DNA of 64,000 nucleotides from Chromatiaceae bacterium (GCA_019356535.1 CP037918.1:1396315-1460314); one strand, 5' to 3'; counted from the first letter of the stretch, positions 53,831-62,680 are shown. Notes: generated from the sequence alone by a model not told the origin. A program made the numbers and translations.

Positions 53831-55041
53831 TAGTCCAGCGACATCGCGTGCCGCACCTCGTCCATGGTCTCGCGCGCGACCTCGCGCGCGGTTTCGCAAC
53901 CTTCGTTGAGGATGTTCTGCACCACCTCGGGCTGTTCCTCGTATTCGCGCGCCCGCTCCTGGATGGGCTTGAGCTCGGCCAGCACCGCGTCGATCACCGG
54001 CTGCTTGCACTCCAGGCAGCCGATGCCCGCCGAGCGGCAGCCCTCCTGCACCCATTCCTGAGTGCGCTCGTCCGAGTACACCAGGTGGAACTGCCACACC
54101 GGGCACTTTTCGGGCTCGCCCGGGTCGCTACGCCGCACCCGCGCCGGATCGGTAGGCATGGTGCGCAACTGCTGTTCGACCTCGGTCGGTGGCGCGGACA
54201 GCGAGATGGTGTTGCCGTAGGATTTGGACATCTTGTGTCCGTCCAGACCCGGCATCTTCGAGGCACGGGTGAGCAAAGGCTGCGGCTCGGGCAGTATCAC
54301 CTTGCCGCCGCCCTCGAGGTAACCGAACAGGCGGTCACGGTCGGCCACGCCGATATTCTGCTGTGCCTCGAGCAGGGCGCGCGCCGCGGCCAGGGCCTCG
54401 TCGTCACCCTGCTCCTGCCAGGCCCTGCGATAGTTGTTGAACAGCTTCGCCGCCTTCTTGCCCATCTTCTTGATGGCCTGCTCGGCCTTCTGCTCGAAGT
54501 CCGGCTCGCGTCCGTAGATGTGGTTGAAGCGCCGCGCCACCTCGCGGGTCAGCTCGACGTGCGCCACCTGGTCCTCGCCCACCGGCACCAGGCCAGCGCG
54601 GTACACCAGAATGTCGGCCGACTGCAGCAAGGGATAGCCGAGAAAGCCATAGGTGGACAGGTCCTTTTCCTTGAGCTTCTCCTGCTGGTCCTTGTAGGTA
54701 GGCACCCGCTCCAGCCAGCTCAGCGGCGTGATCATCGACAGCAGCAGATGCAGCTCGGCATGCTCGGGCACCCGCGACTGGATAAACAGGGTCGCTTCCT
54801 TGGGATTGACCCCGGCTGCCAGCCAGTCGATGACCATGTCCCAGGTGGACTGCGGGATGGCAGAAGGATCGTCGTAATGGGTGGTCAGGGCGTGCCAGTC
54901 GGCAACGAAGAAGAAACACTGGTACTCGTGTTGCAGTTCGACCCAGTTCTTCAACACCCCGTGATAATGTCCCAGATGAAGGCGTCCGGTCGGGCGCATG
55001 CCCGAGAGGACCCGTGCGTGTTGTGCGGCTACGGCGTTCAA
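53827..55041 (-). CDS. trpS: Tryptophanyl-tRNA synthetase
   Basis: TrpS charges tRNA-Trp. The 404-residue class I enzyme has the HIGH-like HLGH at 22-25 and KMSKS at 270-274. It is longer than the E. coli enzyme because of a helical insert (about 180-245) that is typical of the longer proteobacterial form. It is followed by scpA with overlapping codons. Confidence 0.97.
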   Translation of the reverse strand: MNAVAAQHARVLSGMRPTGRLHLGHYHGVLKNWVELQHEYQCFFFVADWHALTTHYDDPSAIPQSTWDMVIDWLAAGVNPKEATLFIQSRVPEHAELHLLLSMITPLSWLERVPTYKDQQEKLKEKDLSTYGFLGYPLLQSADILVYRAGLVPVGEDQVAHVELTREVARRFNHIYGREPDFEQKAEQAIKKMGKKAAKLFNNYRRAWQEQGDDEALAAARALLEAQQNIGVADRDRLFGYLEGGGKVILPEPQPLLTRASKMPGLDGHKMSKSYGNTISLSAPPTEVEQQLRTMPTDPARVRRSDPGEPEKCPVWQFHLVYSDERTQEWVQEGCRSAGIGCLECKQPVIDAVLAELKPIQERAREYEEQPEVVQNILNEGCETAREVARETMDEVRHAMSLDY

Positions 55042-55062
55042 GACATCTCCTCGATCAAGATT

Positions 55063-55734
55063 TCAGAGCAGGGCCACGCCCAGCAACAGTTTGTACAGAC
55101 TGAAGACCAGCGGCACCAGTGCCGATCCCAGCCAGCCACTGAGCAACAGCGCCAGCAGGATCACCAACCCCCAGGGTTCGAGCCGGGCATAGCGCTGCGC
55201 CAGCGACAGTGGCAACAGCGAAGTCACCACCCGACTGCCGTCCAGCGGCGGGATCGGCAGCAGGTTGAGCACCATCAGGAACAGGTTGATGAGCACCCCG
55301 AAGGCCCCGGCCTGCATCAGGAACACACCGGGCCCGGGGAGCTGGCTGCCAATGTAAGGCGCCAGGGCCACCACCCCGGCCCACAGCAGGGCCATCACCA
55401 GGTTGGCGCCCGGGCCGGCGACGGCCACCAGCGCCATGTCACGCCGAGGACGATGCAGGCGCGCGGCGTTCACTGGTACCGGTTTGGCGTAACCGAAAAG
55501 AAACCCCATGCCACCCATCAGGGTGGACAAGGTATAGAGTCCCAGCGGCAGCAGGATGGTGCCTATCAGGTCGATGTGCGGAATGGGATTGAAGGTGATC
55601 CGCCCGAGCTCGCGCGCGGTCGGGTCGCCCAGCTTGTCGGCCACCCAACCGTGCGCCGCCTCGTGCACCGTGACCGCAAAGATCAACGGCAGCAGCATCA
55701 CCGACAGTTGCTGTATCAGGCTCAGTTCCTGCAT
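55063..55734 (-). CDS. Site-2 protease family zinc metalloprotease (rhomboid-independent, M50)
   Basis: The 223-residue integral membrane protein has the zinc motif HEAAHG (about residues 24-29) in the first helix and the second metal ligand in LNLLPIPPLDG. It belongs to the short M50 group without PDZ domains; substrate unknown. The gene is commonly found beside trpS and the yciO-type gene. Confidence 0.92.
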   Translation of the reverse strand: MQELSLIQQLSVMLLPLIFAVTVHEAAHGWVADKLGDPTARELGRITFNPIPHIDLIGTILLPLGLYTLSTLMGGMGFLFGYAKPVPVNAARLHRPRRDMALVAVAGPGANLVMALLWAGVVALAPYIGSQLPGPGVFLMQAGAFGVLINLFLMVLNLLPIPPLDGSRVVTSLLPLSLAQRYARLEPWGLVILLALLLSGWLGSALVPLVFSLYKLLLGVALL

Positions 55735-55741
55735 CGGGCGA

Positions 55742-56368
55742 TTATACCGACTCGAACAGGGAGACATCGCCCCGGCCCACGCGCACCACCTGCGGCTGGT
55801 CGTCCTCGAAGGCGATCACGCTGGTCGGCTCGTAACCGCAGTAACCACCGTCGATGATCAGATCCACTGCGTGACCGATGACCTCGCGCATCTCGTAGGG
55901 GTCCATCATGGGCAGCTCCTCACCGGGCAGGATCAGGGTGCTCGAGAGCAGCGGCTCGCCCAACTCCTCGCACAGGGCCAGGGCAATGCGATTGTCCGGA
56001 ATGCGGATGCCGATGGTCTTGCGCTTGGCATGCATCAGGCGCTTGGGCACCTGCTTGGTGGCAGGCAGGATGAAGGTGTAGGGGCCGGGCGTGAGGTGCT
56101 TGATCCAGCGGTGCGCCTGGTTGCCCATCTTGGTGTAGATCGACAACTCCGAGAGGCTGCGCCCGACCAGGGTGAAATTGTGTCGCTCGTCGAGCCGGCG
56201 GATCTCGCGGATACGCTCCATGGCCCGCTTGTCGCCCAGGCGCGCGCCCAAGGCATAGCTGGAATCGGTGGGATAGACGATCACCCCGCCGCCGCGCAGG
56301 ATCTCCACCGCCTGGCGTACCAGGCGGACCTGCGGATTGTCCGGGTGAATCTGGAAGAACTGCGACAT
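55742..56368 (-). CDS. yciO: YciO/YrdC/Sua5-family L-threonylcarbamoyladenylate synthase-like protein
   Basis: The 208-residue protein has the YrdC nucleotide-binding region (GGGVIVYPTDSSYALG, about 27-42) and the KRKTIGIRIPD motif. The YciO branch is distinct from TsaC and its precise role in t6A synthesis is unsettled. It lies between the PHP gene and the protease, as in many gammaproteobacteria. Confidence 0.9.
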   Translation of the reverse strand: MSQFFQIHPDNPQVRLVRQAVEILRGGGVIVYPTDSSYALGARLGDKRAMERIREIRRLDERHNFTLVGRSLSELSIYTKMGNQAHRWIKHLTPGPYTFILPATKQVPKRLMHAKRKTIGIRIPDNRIALALCEELGEPLLSSTLILPGEELPMMDPYEMREVIGHAVDLIIDGGYCGYEPTSVIAFEDDQPQVVRVGRGDVSLFESV

Positions 56369-56395
56369 CGCGAAATCCGTAACGGGAAGGGGCTG

Positions 56396-57265
56396 TCACA
56401 CAGCGACAGATGGGGCGGTCGATGCGGTATTCAAGGACCAGTCGTGCCACACCGGGCGCAGCCCGGCGGGCAACTCGGGCAGCCGCCCCAGCTCGATCCA
56501 GGGGTTCTCGGGGCCGTGGTAGTCCGACCCGGCCGAGGCGAGCAGACCACTGTCGCGCGCGTGCGCGGCCATGGTGAACACCTCGTCGCGACTGTGGCTA
56601 CCGGAGATCACCTCCATGGCCTCGCCGCCGGCCTCGCGAAACTCGCCGATCAACCGTCGCAGCTTGCTGCGGGTGAACCCGTAACGCGCCGGATGGGCGA
56701 TTACCGCGCGCCCGCCGGCGGCGCGGATCCAGCCGACCGCCTGGGCAAGATCCGCCCATTCGCCCGGGACATGCCCCGGCTTGCCGTTCACCAGGAAACG
56801 CTTGAACACCTCGCGGGTGGTCTCCGCGTGCCCCGCCTCGACCAGGGCGCGCGCGAAATGGGTGCGGCTGATCAGGCGCCCGTTGGAATGCGCACGGGCC
56901 CGCTCGAACAGCCCCGGGTAACCGGCACGTTCGAGCCGACGGCCGATCTCTTCAGCACGCCAGTCGCGAAAGCGGCGCAACCCGGCCAGTCCCTGTTGCA
57001 ACTCGGCATTGCCGGCATCCACCCGCAAGCCGACGATGTGCACCGTGCGCCCGCCCCAGGTGACCGAGATCTCCACCCCCGGCACAAAACGCATTCCCCG
57101 CCGCGCCGCCTCGGCAGCCGCCTCTTCCAGCCCCTCGAGGGTGTCGTGGTCGGTAAGCGCCAGTGCTTGCACCCCGGCGGCCTGCGCGCGCGCCACCAGT
57201 TCGGCCGGCGAAAGGGTGCCGTCCGAGGCGGTGGAATGGGTGTGCAGATCGGGCATCGTGGACAT
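56396..57265 (-). CDS. PHP-domain phosphoesterase (YciV/RNase AM family)
   Basis: The 289-residue product has the PHP metal motifs DLHTHSTASDGTLSP, DHDTLEG, PGVEIS, VIAHPARYG and GSDYHG. Homologues are 5'-3' exonucleases acting on 5'-phosphorylated RNA or nucleoside 3',5'-bisphosphate phosphatases. The pair yciV-yciO is conserved. Confidence 0.92.
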   Translation of the reverse strand: MSTMPDLHTHSTASDGTLSPAELVARAQAAGVQALALTDHDTLEGLEEAAAEAARRGMRFVPGVEISVTWGGRTVHIVGLRVDAGNAELQQGLAGLRRFRDWRAEEIGRRLERAGYPGLFERARAHSNGRLISRTHFARALVEAGHAETTREVFKRFLVNGKPGHVPGEWADLAQAVGWIRAAGGRAVIAHPARYGFTRSKLRRLIGEFREAGGEAMEVISGSHSRDEVFTMAAHARDSGLLASAGSDYHGPENPWIELGRLPELPAGLRPVWHDWSLNTASTAPSVAV

Positions 57266-57337
57266 CCGGTCATCATACCAGTGTCACCGCCACCAGCGGC
57301 GTGCAATTCCCGCCATGGGGACAAGGAGAAAAACCGC

Positions 57338-57368
57338 TTGATCTGGAGTCGACTCCAGGTTCTAGACT
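57338..57368 (+). promoter_or_regulatory. MerR-family metal-responsive promoter/operator
   Basis: TTGATC (-35) and TAGACT (-10) are separated by 19 bases, the over-long spacer characteristic of MerR-activated promoters. The spacer region holds the perfect 16-bp palindrome CTGGAGTCGACTCCAG (57343-57358), very like the ZntR/CadR/PbrR operators. It lies 27 bases before the metal operon, whose regulator survives only as a fragment downstream. Confidence 0.85.
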
Positions 57369-57394
57369 CGGCTTGTCCACTTGGGAAAACGGCC

Positions 57395-58204
57395 ATGCAC
57401 AAACATCAACTCATCACCCTCCTGGCCTCAGTAGCCCTTCTGCTGCCACTCTCCGCACCCGCTCACGACCCAATCTTCGGCCTGGGCCCCCATGTACTGT
57501 ACAAGGGCGGCATCGAGGCCGCCCTGGAATGGGAGGCCGAAAAGGCCGGTCCGGCACGACAACAGGCGCTGGCCCTCGAGCTGACCTACGGCCTGACCGG
57601 CGACTGGGCAGTAGGCATGGGGCTGCCCTATCGCTTCGTGGATGATGGCAGCGACCGACGACAGGGACTCGGCGATCTGGCCCTGTTCACCAAGTACCGT
57701 TTCTGGCGGGCCGACTCACTGGCCCTGCAACGCTCGGCAGCGCTCGCGCTAAAGATCGTCACTGACACGGCCCAGGACGGGCTGGACAAGGGCGCCGCCG
57801 ATGTCATCGCCGGCCTGAGCTATGGTCACGAGGGACGCCGCTGGTACGGTTGGGCCAGTGCCCGCTACCGCTACAACGGCGAGGACAGTACCGGCCTGAA
57901 ACGCGGCGACCGCTGGCTGCTCGACCTGGTCGGCGGCATCCGCCCCGAACCGCGTGGCTATCTCGAGACCGACACGGTCTGGCTACTGGAACTGAACACC
58001 GAGATCAGCCGGCACGCGAAACGCGGAGGCGTGTCCCTGCCCGATACTGGCGGTACCGAAGCCTTCCTCTCTCCCGGCATCTTCTGGACCTGGCGCAACT
58101 TTGCCATCAAGGCCGGTGTCCAGATTCCTGTATACGCGGATCTCCATGGTCACCAGAACCCGTCCGACTACCGCTTCCGCCTGACCTTTGAAAACCATTT
58201 CTGA
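57395..58204 (+). CDS. Exported beta-barrel-like protein of a metal operon
   Basis: The start MHKHQLITLLASVALLLPLS gives 269 residues with a signal peptide (1-24) cleaved near SAPAHDP. The mature part is rich in alternating aromatic strands (ALALELTYG, GLPYRFVDD, WYGWASARYRY) and ends in an aromatic residue (ENHF), as for outer-membrane barrels. Context suggests metal export or binding at the outer membrane; substrate is unknown. It is the first gene after the MerR-type operator. Confidence 0.8.
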   Translation: MHKHQLITLLASVALLLPLSAPAHDPIFGLGPHVLYKGGIEAALEWEAEKAGPARQQALALELTYGLTGDWAVGMGLPYRFVDDGSDRRQGLGDLALFTKYRFWRADSLALQRSAALALKIVTDTAQDGLDKGAADVIAGLSYGHEGRRWYGWASARYRYNGEDSTGLKRGDRWLLDLVGGIRPEPRGYLETDTVWLLELNTEISRHAKRGGVSLPDTGGTEAFLSPGIFWTWRNFAIKAGVQIPVYADLHGHQNPSDYRFRLTFENHF

Positions 58205-58220
58205 GCACAAGGACTTCGCC

Positions 58221-58526
58221 ATGCAACGCCTGCCACTCCTCCTGATCCTGTTGTTTCTCGCCAGTACCCCCTGGGCCGGCGGCACCCGTTACGAAATGCG
58301 GGTCGATGGCCTGGCCTGTCCCTTCTGCGCCTACGGAGTCGAGAAAAAACTGAAGGCGATCGAGGGCACCCGCAACATCGAGGTGGATCTCGACCATGGC
58401 ATCGTGAAGGTCGATGTGACCGAAGGTCGCGAACTCACCGAAGCACAGATGCGCCAACTGTTCCACGACGCCGGATTCACCTATCGCAGCATGAAGAAAC
58501 GACCAATTACCGAGAACGGGCGATGA
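58221..58526 (+). CDS. Exported heavy-metal-associated (HMA) domain protein
   Basis: The start MQRLPLLLILLFLAS gives 101 residues with a signal peptide (about 1-19) and a single HMA fold with the metal motif GLACPFCAYGVEKKL (C33-x2-C36). It resembles the periplasmic metal carrier MerP, but with Phe in the CxxC. An AAGGA site precedes the ATG. It overlaps the next gene by 4 bp (ATGA). Confidence 0.85.
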   Translation: MQRLPLLLILLFLASTPWAGGTRYEMRVDGLACPFCAYGVEKKLKAIEGTRNIEVDLDHGIVKVDVTEGRELTEAQMRQLFHDAGFTYRSMKKRPITENGR

Positions 58527-58927
58527 AGAAGCCAGCAATCGATACCCACCCCCGGGGGATCCTCTGGCTGACCCTGTTCTCGGCCACCGGCACCCTGCTG
58601 TGCTGCGCCCTGCCCATACTGCTGGTAACCCTGGGCCTGGGTGGCGCGGTGGTAGCCCTGACCGGGGCCTTTCCCTTGCTCATCAGCCTGACCCAGCACA
58701 AGACCTGGATCTTTGCCCTGTCGGGGCTGATGCTGCTGGCCTCTGGATGGCTGCTATACCGTCCCGGACAGGCATGCCCGGCCGATCCCGTGCTGGGTCC
58801 AGCCTGTGGCCGAGCGATGCGCTGGAATCGACGCATCCATGGGCTGTCGGTGACGATCTGGGGGGTCGGTTTCTTCGCCGCTTACCTGGCCCTGCCGTTG
58901 CAGATCTGGCTGGAAGGAGGCCAGTGA
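58523..58927 (+). CDS. MerT-like membrane protein with paired cysteines
   Basis: The 134-residue protein has three or four hydrophobic segments (about 15-35, 36-55, 62-80, 107-130). A vicinal cysteine pair C27-C28 lies in the first helix, and C85 and C95 flank a short loop, which parallels the Cys arrangement of mercury transporter MerT. It is probably the inner-membrane partner of the HMA protein; the metal is not known. Confidence 0.78.
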   Translation: MKKPAIDTHPRGILWLTLFSATGTLLCCALPILLVTLGLGGAVVALTGAFPLLISLTQHKTWIFALSGLMLLASGWLLYRPGQACPADPVLGPACGRAMRWNRRIHGLSVTIWGVGFFAAYLALPLQIWLEGGQ

Positions 58928-58929
58928 GC

Positions 58930-59034
58930 ATGCGTATCGGGATCTTTACTGCCCCCGGCTGCGGCAATTGTGGTCGCGTACGGAAAACCCTGCGCCCGAT
59001 GGCCACCTCGCTGGCCGACCAGGGACTGGAGTAG
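58930..59034 (+). pseudogene. Truncated thioredoxin/glutaredoxin-like gene
   Basis: The frame begins MRIGIFTAPGCGNCGRVRK, a thioredoxin-fold beta1-CxxC opening, and ends at a TAG after 34 codons, far short of a complete domain. It immediately follows the MerT-like gene. It looks like the 5' part of a redox gene lost through deletion. Confidence 0.65.
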
Positions 59035-59233
59035 CGCGACGATCCGCGGCACGCCCACCCAGGTCCGCGAGCTCATCCGGGACAACCTGGACTCGGTCGA
59101 ACGCCAGCTGCCACAGCTCGACACCCTGCGACGCAAGCTCGCACTACTTTTCAACCTCTGTCGCGGCAGCGCTGACGGCCAGCCCATCATCAAGGACCTG
59201 GACCGCCCGGCCCTGCCGGATGCCGCGGTGTGA
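59033..59233 (+). pseudogene. C-terminal fragment of a MerR-family metal regulator
   Basis: In a different frame from the previous fragment, the sequence continues as a dimerisation helix (TQVRELIRDNLDSVERQL) and a metal-loop-like NLCRGSADGQPIIKDL, matching the tail of CueR/CadR-type regulators (C..G..SADC.PII..L), with the second metal Cys missing. The N-terminal DNA-binding part is absent. It is therefore probably the remains of the operon's own regulator. Confidence 0.7.
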
Positions 59234-59255
59234 TCCCGGTGTTACACTCAATGGC

Positions 59256-59999
59256 ATGAAAAACCTTCCCGTGGACATCGCCTATCTCTATGAGGTGTTT
59301 CGGGAGCAGGCGGATCACCTGCTCGAGCACCTCCAGGCACAACCGGCCGGATCGCCGGAACAGGACGATCCGCAACGCCTGATCGGGGTCATGAGCGATC
59401 TGTGCAAGATTCTGCGCGAGGCCGAAGCATGCCAGGCCGGCGAATCTACCGAGACGGCCTGCCCGCCTGAGGAGATCGAGGCGCTGGGCAACTTCGGCTT
59501 GCAACTGCTCAACGACCTGAGCGAACTGGCCGCCAAGGCCGAACTGGCCGACTGCGCGCGCGAGCTGGAAAACCTTTGCCTGCCGCTGGGGGTATGGATC
59601 GCCCGACGCGGGGTGGAAATCCAGCAACTGGCACCAGTAGTCAACGCGCTGGCCTGGCATGCCAACCAGACACGCTCGCCCGAGGACATGCAAGTGCTCT
59701 ATGGGCTGGCCACCGAGATCGTAGAGGCAGTCAGCCCGCACCTCAGCGAAATCGGCACCCGCGATCTGCACCCCTGGCGCCTGCTGCTGATCAACCGCGC
59801 CATCGTAGCCACCCGTACCCACCGGCCCAGCTTGATGGAACCGGCCTTCACTGCCATTGTCGAGCAATTGCCCGAAGATGCCCCGCGCTTCTTCGCCGAA
59901 GGCATGCAACAGATGGACCGCGTCGGCTATCCCGAGCCGGTGCGCGAGGTGATGCGGCGCTTCCACGCCCTGTTCAGCGAAAAACACACCCTGCATTGA
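59256..59999 (+). CDS. Conserved hypothetical protein, 247 residues
   Basis: No family is recognised. The product is acidic, helix-rich and soluble, with no signal or membrane segment; it begins MKNLPVDIAYLYEVFREQA and has a Cys-containing central part (EACQAG, TACPPEE). It ends four bases before yciB and is likely cotranscribed with yciB-yciI. A cytoplasmic role is inferred only. Confidence 0.8.
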   Translation: MKNLPVDIAYLYEVFREQADHLLEHLQAQPAGSPEQDDPQRLIGVMSDLCKILREAEACQAGESTETACPPEEIEALGNFGLQLLNDLSELAAKAELADCARELENLCLPLGVWIARRGVEIQQLAPVVNALAWHANQTRSPEDMQVLYGLATEIVEAVSPHLSEIGTRDLHPWRLLLINRAIVATRTHRPSLMEPAFTAIVEQLPEDAPRFFAEGMQQMDRVGYPEPVREVMRRFHALFSEKHTLH

Positions 60000-60003
60000 T
60001 TTC

Positions 60004-60564
60004 ATGAAACTGCTGTCCGACCTGTTCCCCCTGCTGCTGTTCTTCGTCGCCTACCAGCACTACGACATCTACGTCGCCACCCAGGTCCTGATGGGCGCCG
60101 TGGCGCTGCAACTGATAGTGATGAAACTCGCCGGCCGCCGCATCGAAACGATGCACTGGATCACCTTGGCGCTGGTGCTGGGCTTTGGTGCGCTCACCCT
60201 GGGGCTGCGCGACCCGCGTTTCATCATGTGGAAGCCGACCATCGTCAACTGGCTGTTTGCCGCTGCCCTGCTGTTTTCCGAATGGTTCATGGATAAGGGG
60301 CTGCTGCGGCGCCTGTTCGAGAAGCTGGGCGACTTCCCCCTGCCCGTGCTCAGAAACCTCAACCGCGCCTGGGTGATCTTTCTCGTCGGCGAAGGCCTGC
60401 TCAACCTGTACGTGGCCTACAACTACCCGGAATCGACCTGGGTGAACTTCAAGCTGTTCGGCCTGACTGGCCTGAGCCTGCTGTTCATCCTCGGCCAAAG
60501 CCTGTACCTGGGGCGCCACATGCCTCGTGAATCCGAAGTCCCCGTCTCCCGAGAGGATGGATGA
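60004..60564 (+). CDS. yciB: Inner-membrane-spanning protein YciB (septation protein A)
   Basis: YciB affects cell-envelope synthesis and septation. The 186-residue protein has about five membrane helices, begins [20 protein letters not shown] and has the conserved [17 protein letters not shown] and [11 protein letters not shown] stretches. It overlaps yciI by 4 bp (ATGA). Confidence 0.95.
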   Translation: MKLLSDLFPLLLFFVAYQHYDIYVATQVLMGAVALQLIVMKLAGRRIETMHWITLALVLGFGALTLGLRDPRFIMWKPTIVNWLFAAALLFSEWFMDKGLLRRLFEKLGDFPLPVLRNLNRAWVIFLVGEGLLNLYVAYNYPESTWVNFKLFGLTGLSLLFILGQSLYLGRHMPRESEVPVSREDG

Positions 60565-60866
60565 ATATGCTGTATGCCATCATTGCTACCGATGTTGAAG
60601 ACAGCCTGCAGCAACGCCTGCAAGCGCGACCGGCACACCTGGAACGCCTCAAGGCACTGGTTGAACAGGGCCGACTGGTGCTGGCCGGACCACACCCCAC
60701 CATCGATGCCGAAGATCCCGGCGAGGCGGGCTTCAGTGGCAGCCTGATCGTGGCCGAGTTCGACAGCCTGGAGGCCGCCCGCGCCTGGGCCGAAGCCGAC
60801 CCATACATCGAAGCCGGCGTCTATGCCGATGTCGTCGTCAAACCCTTCAAGAAAGTCCTGCCCTGA
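60561..60866 (+). CDS. yciI: YciI-like protein
   Basis: YciI is a small dimeric alpha-beta barrel of unknown function with a His-Asp pair in a deep cleft. The 101-residue product has the family pattern [24 protein letters not shown] and [16 protein letters not shown]. Pairing with yciB is conserved. Confidence 0.93.
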   Translation: MNMLYAIIATDVEDSLQQRLQARPAHLERLKALVEQGRLVLAGPHPTIDAEDPGEAGFSGSLIVAEFDSLEAARAWAEADPYIEAGVYADVVVKPFKKVLP

Positions 60867-60877
60867 GAAAACAGCCC

Positions 60878-61726
60878 ATGAAAATCCAACGACTCGTTCC
60901 TCTGCTGGCCCTGATTCCTGTCCTCGCTCTGGCCGAGGGGAAGCCACAGTCCACCACGCCGACCGGCGTGCAGCCACTGGTGAAGATCGACGATTTCACC
61001 GTCACCAACCTGCACTACTCGGTGTTCGCCGCGCAGCAAGGCAAGCCCTTGTCGCAAGACCGCGACCAGCAGGTCCGCCTGCTCAACGAACTGGTCAACA
61101 CCTTCATGGTCGCCCACTCACCTCGCGGGCAGGAACTGGCCGCCACCGACGAACTCAAAGCCGCGCTGGAGGTGACCCGGGCGCGGGTCATTGCCCGCGC
61201 AGTGATTGGCGACATGATGGAGACCGCCCCGGTCAGCGATGCCGAGATCCAGGCCGCCTATGAGAAGCAGTACGGCAAGGGCGAACGCCATGAGTACAAG
61301 GCGCGGCACATCCTGCTCAAGACCGAGGACGAAGCCAAGGCCGTTATCGCCGAGCTGGACAAGGGCGCCGATTTCGCCAAGCTGGCACGCGAGAAATCCA
61401 CCGGCCCCTCCGGGAGTATGGGCGGCGACTTGGGCTGGTTCTCCCCCGACAGCATGGTCAAGCCCTTTGCCGAGGCCGTTGCTCAGCTCAAGGATGGCGA
61501 GTACAGCAAGAAACCGGTCCAGACCCGCTTCGGCTGGCACGTCATCCTGCGCGAGAAATCCCGTCCCCTGCCCCAACCCGAGCTGGCGGACGTGAAGGAC
61601 GAACTGGTCAAGCAGATCCGCACCCGTAAACTGACCGAGTACCTCCGCGGCCTGCGTGACAAGGCGCACATCGAGGTGATGGGTTCTCGGCAGGAGCCCG
61701 AAAACAGCAGTACCAAGAGGCCCTGA
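60878..61726 (+). CDS. Exported peptidyl-prolyl cis-trans isomerase (parvulin)
   Basis: The 282-residue protein has a signal peptide (1-19), a SurA/PrsA-like N-terminal helical part and one PpiC domain (about 135-230: KARHILLKTEDEA, GGDLGWFSPDSMV, RFGWHVILRE). It should assist periplasmic protein folding. It lies downstream of yciI by 11 bp. Confidence 0.93.
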   Translation: MKIQRLVPLLALIPVLALAEGKPQSTTPTGVQPLVKIDDFTVTNLHYSVFAAQQGKPLSQDRDQQVRLLNELVNTFMVAHSPRGQELAATDELKAALEVTRARVIARAVIGDMMETAPVSDAEIQAAYEKQYGKGERHEYKARHILLKTEDEAKAVIAELDKGADFAKLAREKSTGPSGSMGGDLGWFSPDSMVKPFAEAVAQLKDGEYSKKPVQTRFGWHVILREKSRPLPQPELADVKDELVKQIRTRKLTEYLRGLRDKAHIEVMGSRQEPENSSTKRP

Positions 61727-61868
61727 AAAAATCGCCGGTTCCACTGTGCGGCGGGACCGGCGCCACCTGACCTTGCTCATTGCTCAAACCCCACCTGAGG
61801 CGATTAGGGAACAATCGCACAGTGCGGACGTCTTCACAGGAAGAAGCAGCTATCCACCGGAGTTCTCG

Positions 61869-62336
61869 ATGCCCCAGCAGAGCCGACGCAATCTGCTCAA
61901 GTGGCTGACCGCTGCCGGCGCGGCGCTGGTCGGCTCGCGTGCGAGCGCAGATCACTCGTCCACCCATTTCGGCGAGTCCTCACACAAGGTCGTGTATCAG
62001 TGCAACCAGGCGGACAACGACTACCTGGCCGCCATCCTGTTCTCGGTAGGCGAGCTGGTACGCAAGTATGGCGACGACGTGGAGATCGTGGTCTCGGTCT
62101 TTGGCCCGGGTATCCACTTGCTGGCCAAACAGCCGCGCCGCGCCATCCGCCCCGAACTCCAGGAACATGCCAGCTCCCTGGCCATGTACGGTGTCGCCTT
62201 CCATGCCTGCGGCAATACCCTGAAGGCGCTGGAGTGGACGGAAGACGACCTGCTGCCTTTTGCCACCATGGTGCCGATCGGCGCCGAGGACTTGATGCTG
62301 CTTCAGGAACAAGGTTACGCCTACATCTCCTGGTAG
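61869..62336 (+). CDS. Exported DsrE-family protein with Tat-like signal
   Basis: The start MPQQSRRNLLKWLTAAG gives 155 residues with a twin-arginine type signal (SRRNLLK, then a hydrophobic stretch to about residue 28). The mature part is DsrE-like (VVYQCNQADNDYLAAILFS to AFHACGNTLKAL), with one conserved Cys in HACGN. Such proteins handle sulfur or act as periplasmic small redox proteins; the role here is unknown. Confidence 0.85.
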   Translation: MPQQSRRNLLKWLTAAGAALVGSRASADHSSTHFGESSHKVVYQCNQADNDYLAAILFSVGELVRKYGDDVEIVVSVFGPGIHLLAKQPRRAIRPELQEHASSLAMYGVAFHACGNTLKALEWTEDDLLPFATMVPIGAEDLMLLQEQGYAYISW

Positions 62337-62389
62337 GCATTCAGTAGCCCCGGCATACTCCCCCACATGCCGGGAAAGGATTTGACCCC

Positions 62390-62680
62390 TTATTCTTCTT
62401 CGTCGCGTCGCAGGCGGGTAATGTTGTTGATGGGCACCACTTCGGCAGCCGGTTTTTCGTCGGCATAGTAGGGCTTTTCCACCGGGATGCCGGCAGCATC
62501 GGCCAGTTCGCGCTCACGCGCCGAGATCAGGCCCAGGCAGGCACGGATGTCCTGGATGGTCTGGTCGGACAGGGGGTGTTTCATCGCCTTGCTCGGCGGC
62601 GTGGTGTCCTTGATGATCTGCGCCAGAACCTTGCGCATCACCATCATGATCTCGCGTTCTTTGCGGTTGTCGTCGTTCAT
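62390..62680 (-). CDS. Conserved hypothetical protein, 96 residues
   Basis: The product (MNDDNRKEREIMMVMRKVLAQ) is helical and charged, with a central HPLSDQTIQDIRACLGLISARERELA segment split over two helices and an acidic RLRRDEEE tail. I recall related short proteins in gammaproteobacteria, but no function is established. A MITE-like element lies immediately upstream. Confidence 0.75.
   Translation of the reverse strand: MNDDNRKEREIMMVMRKVLAQIIKDTTPPSKAMKHPLSDQTIQDIRACLGLISARERELADAAGIPVEKPYYADEKPAAEVVPINNITRLRRDEEE

Noticed and set aside
55556..57394. Long plus-strand open frame leading into the barrel gene, which would give an 882-residue fusion
   Set aside because: The upstream part lies antisense to yciO and the PHP gene and has shadow composition; the signal peptide at 57395 marks the true start.
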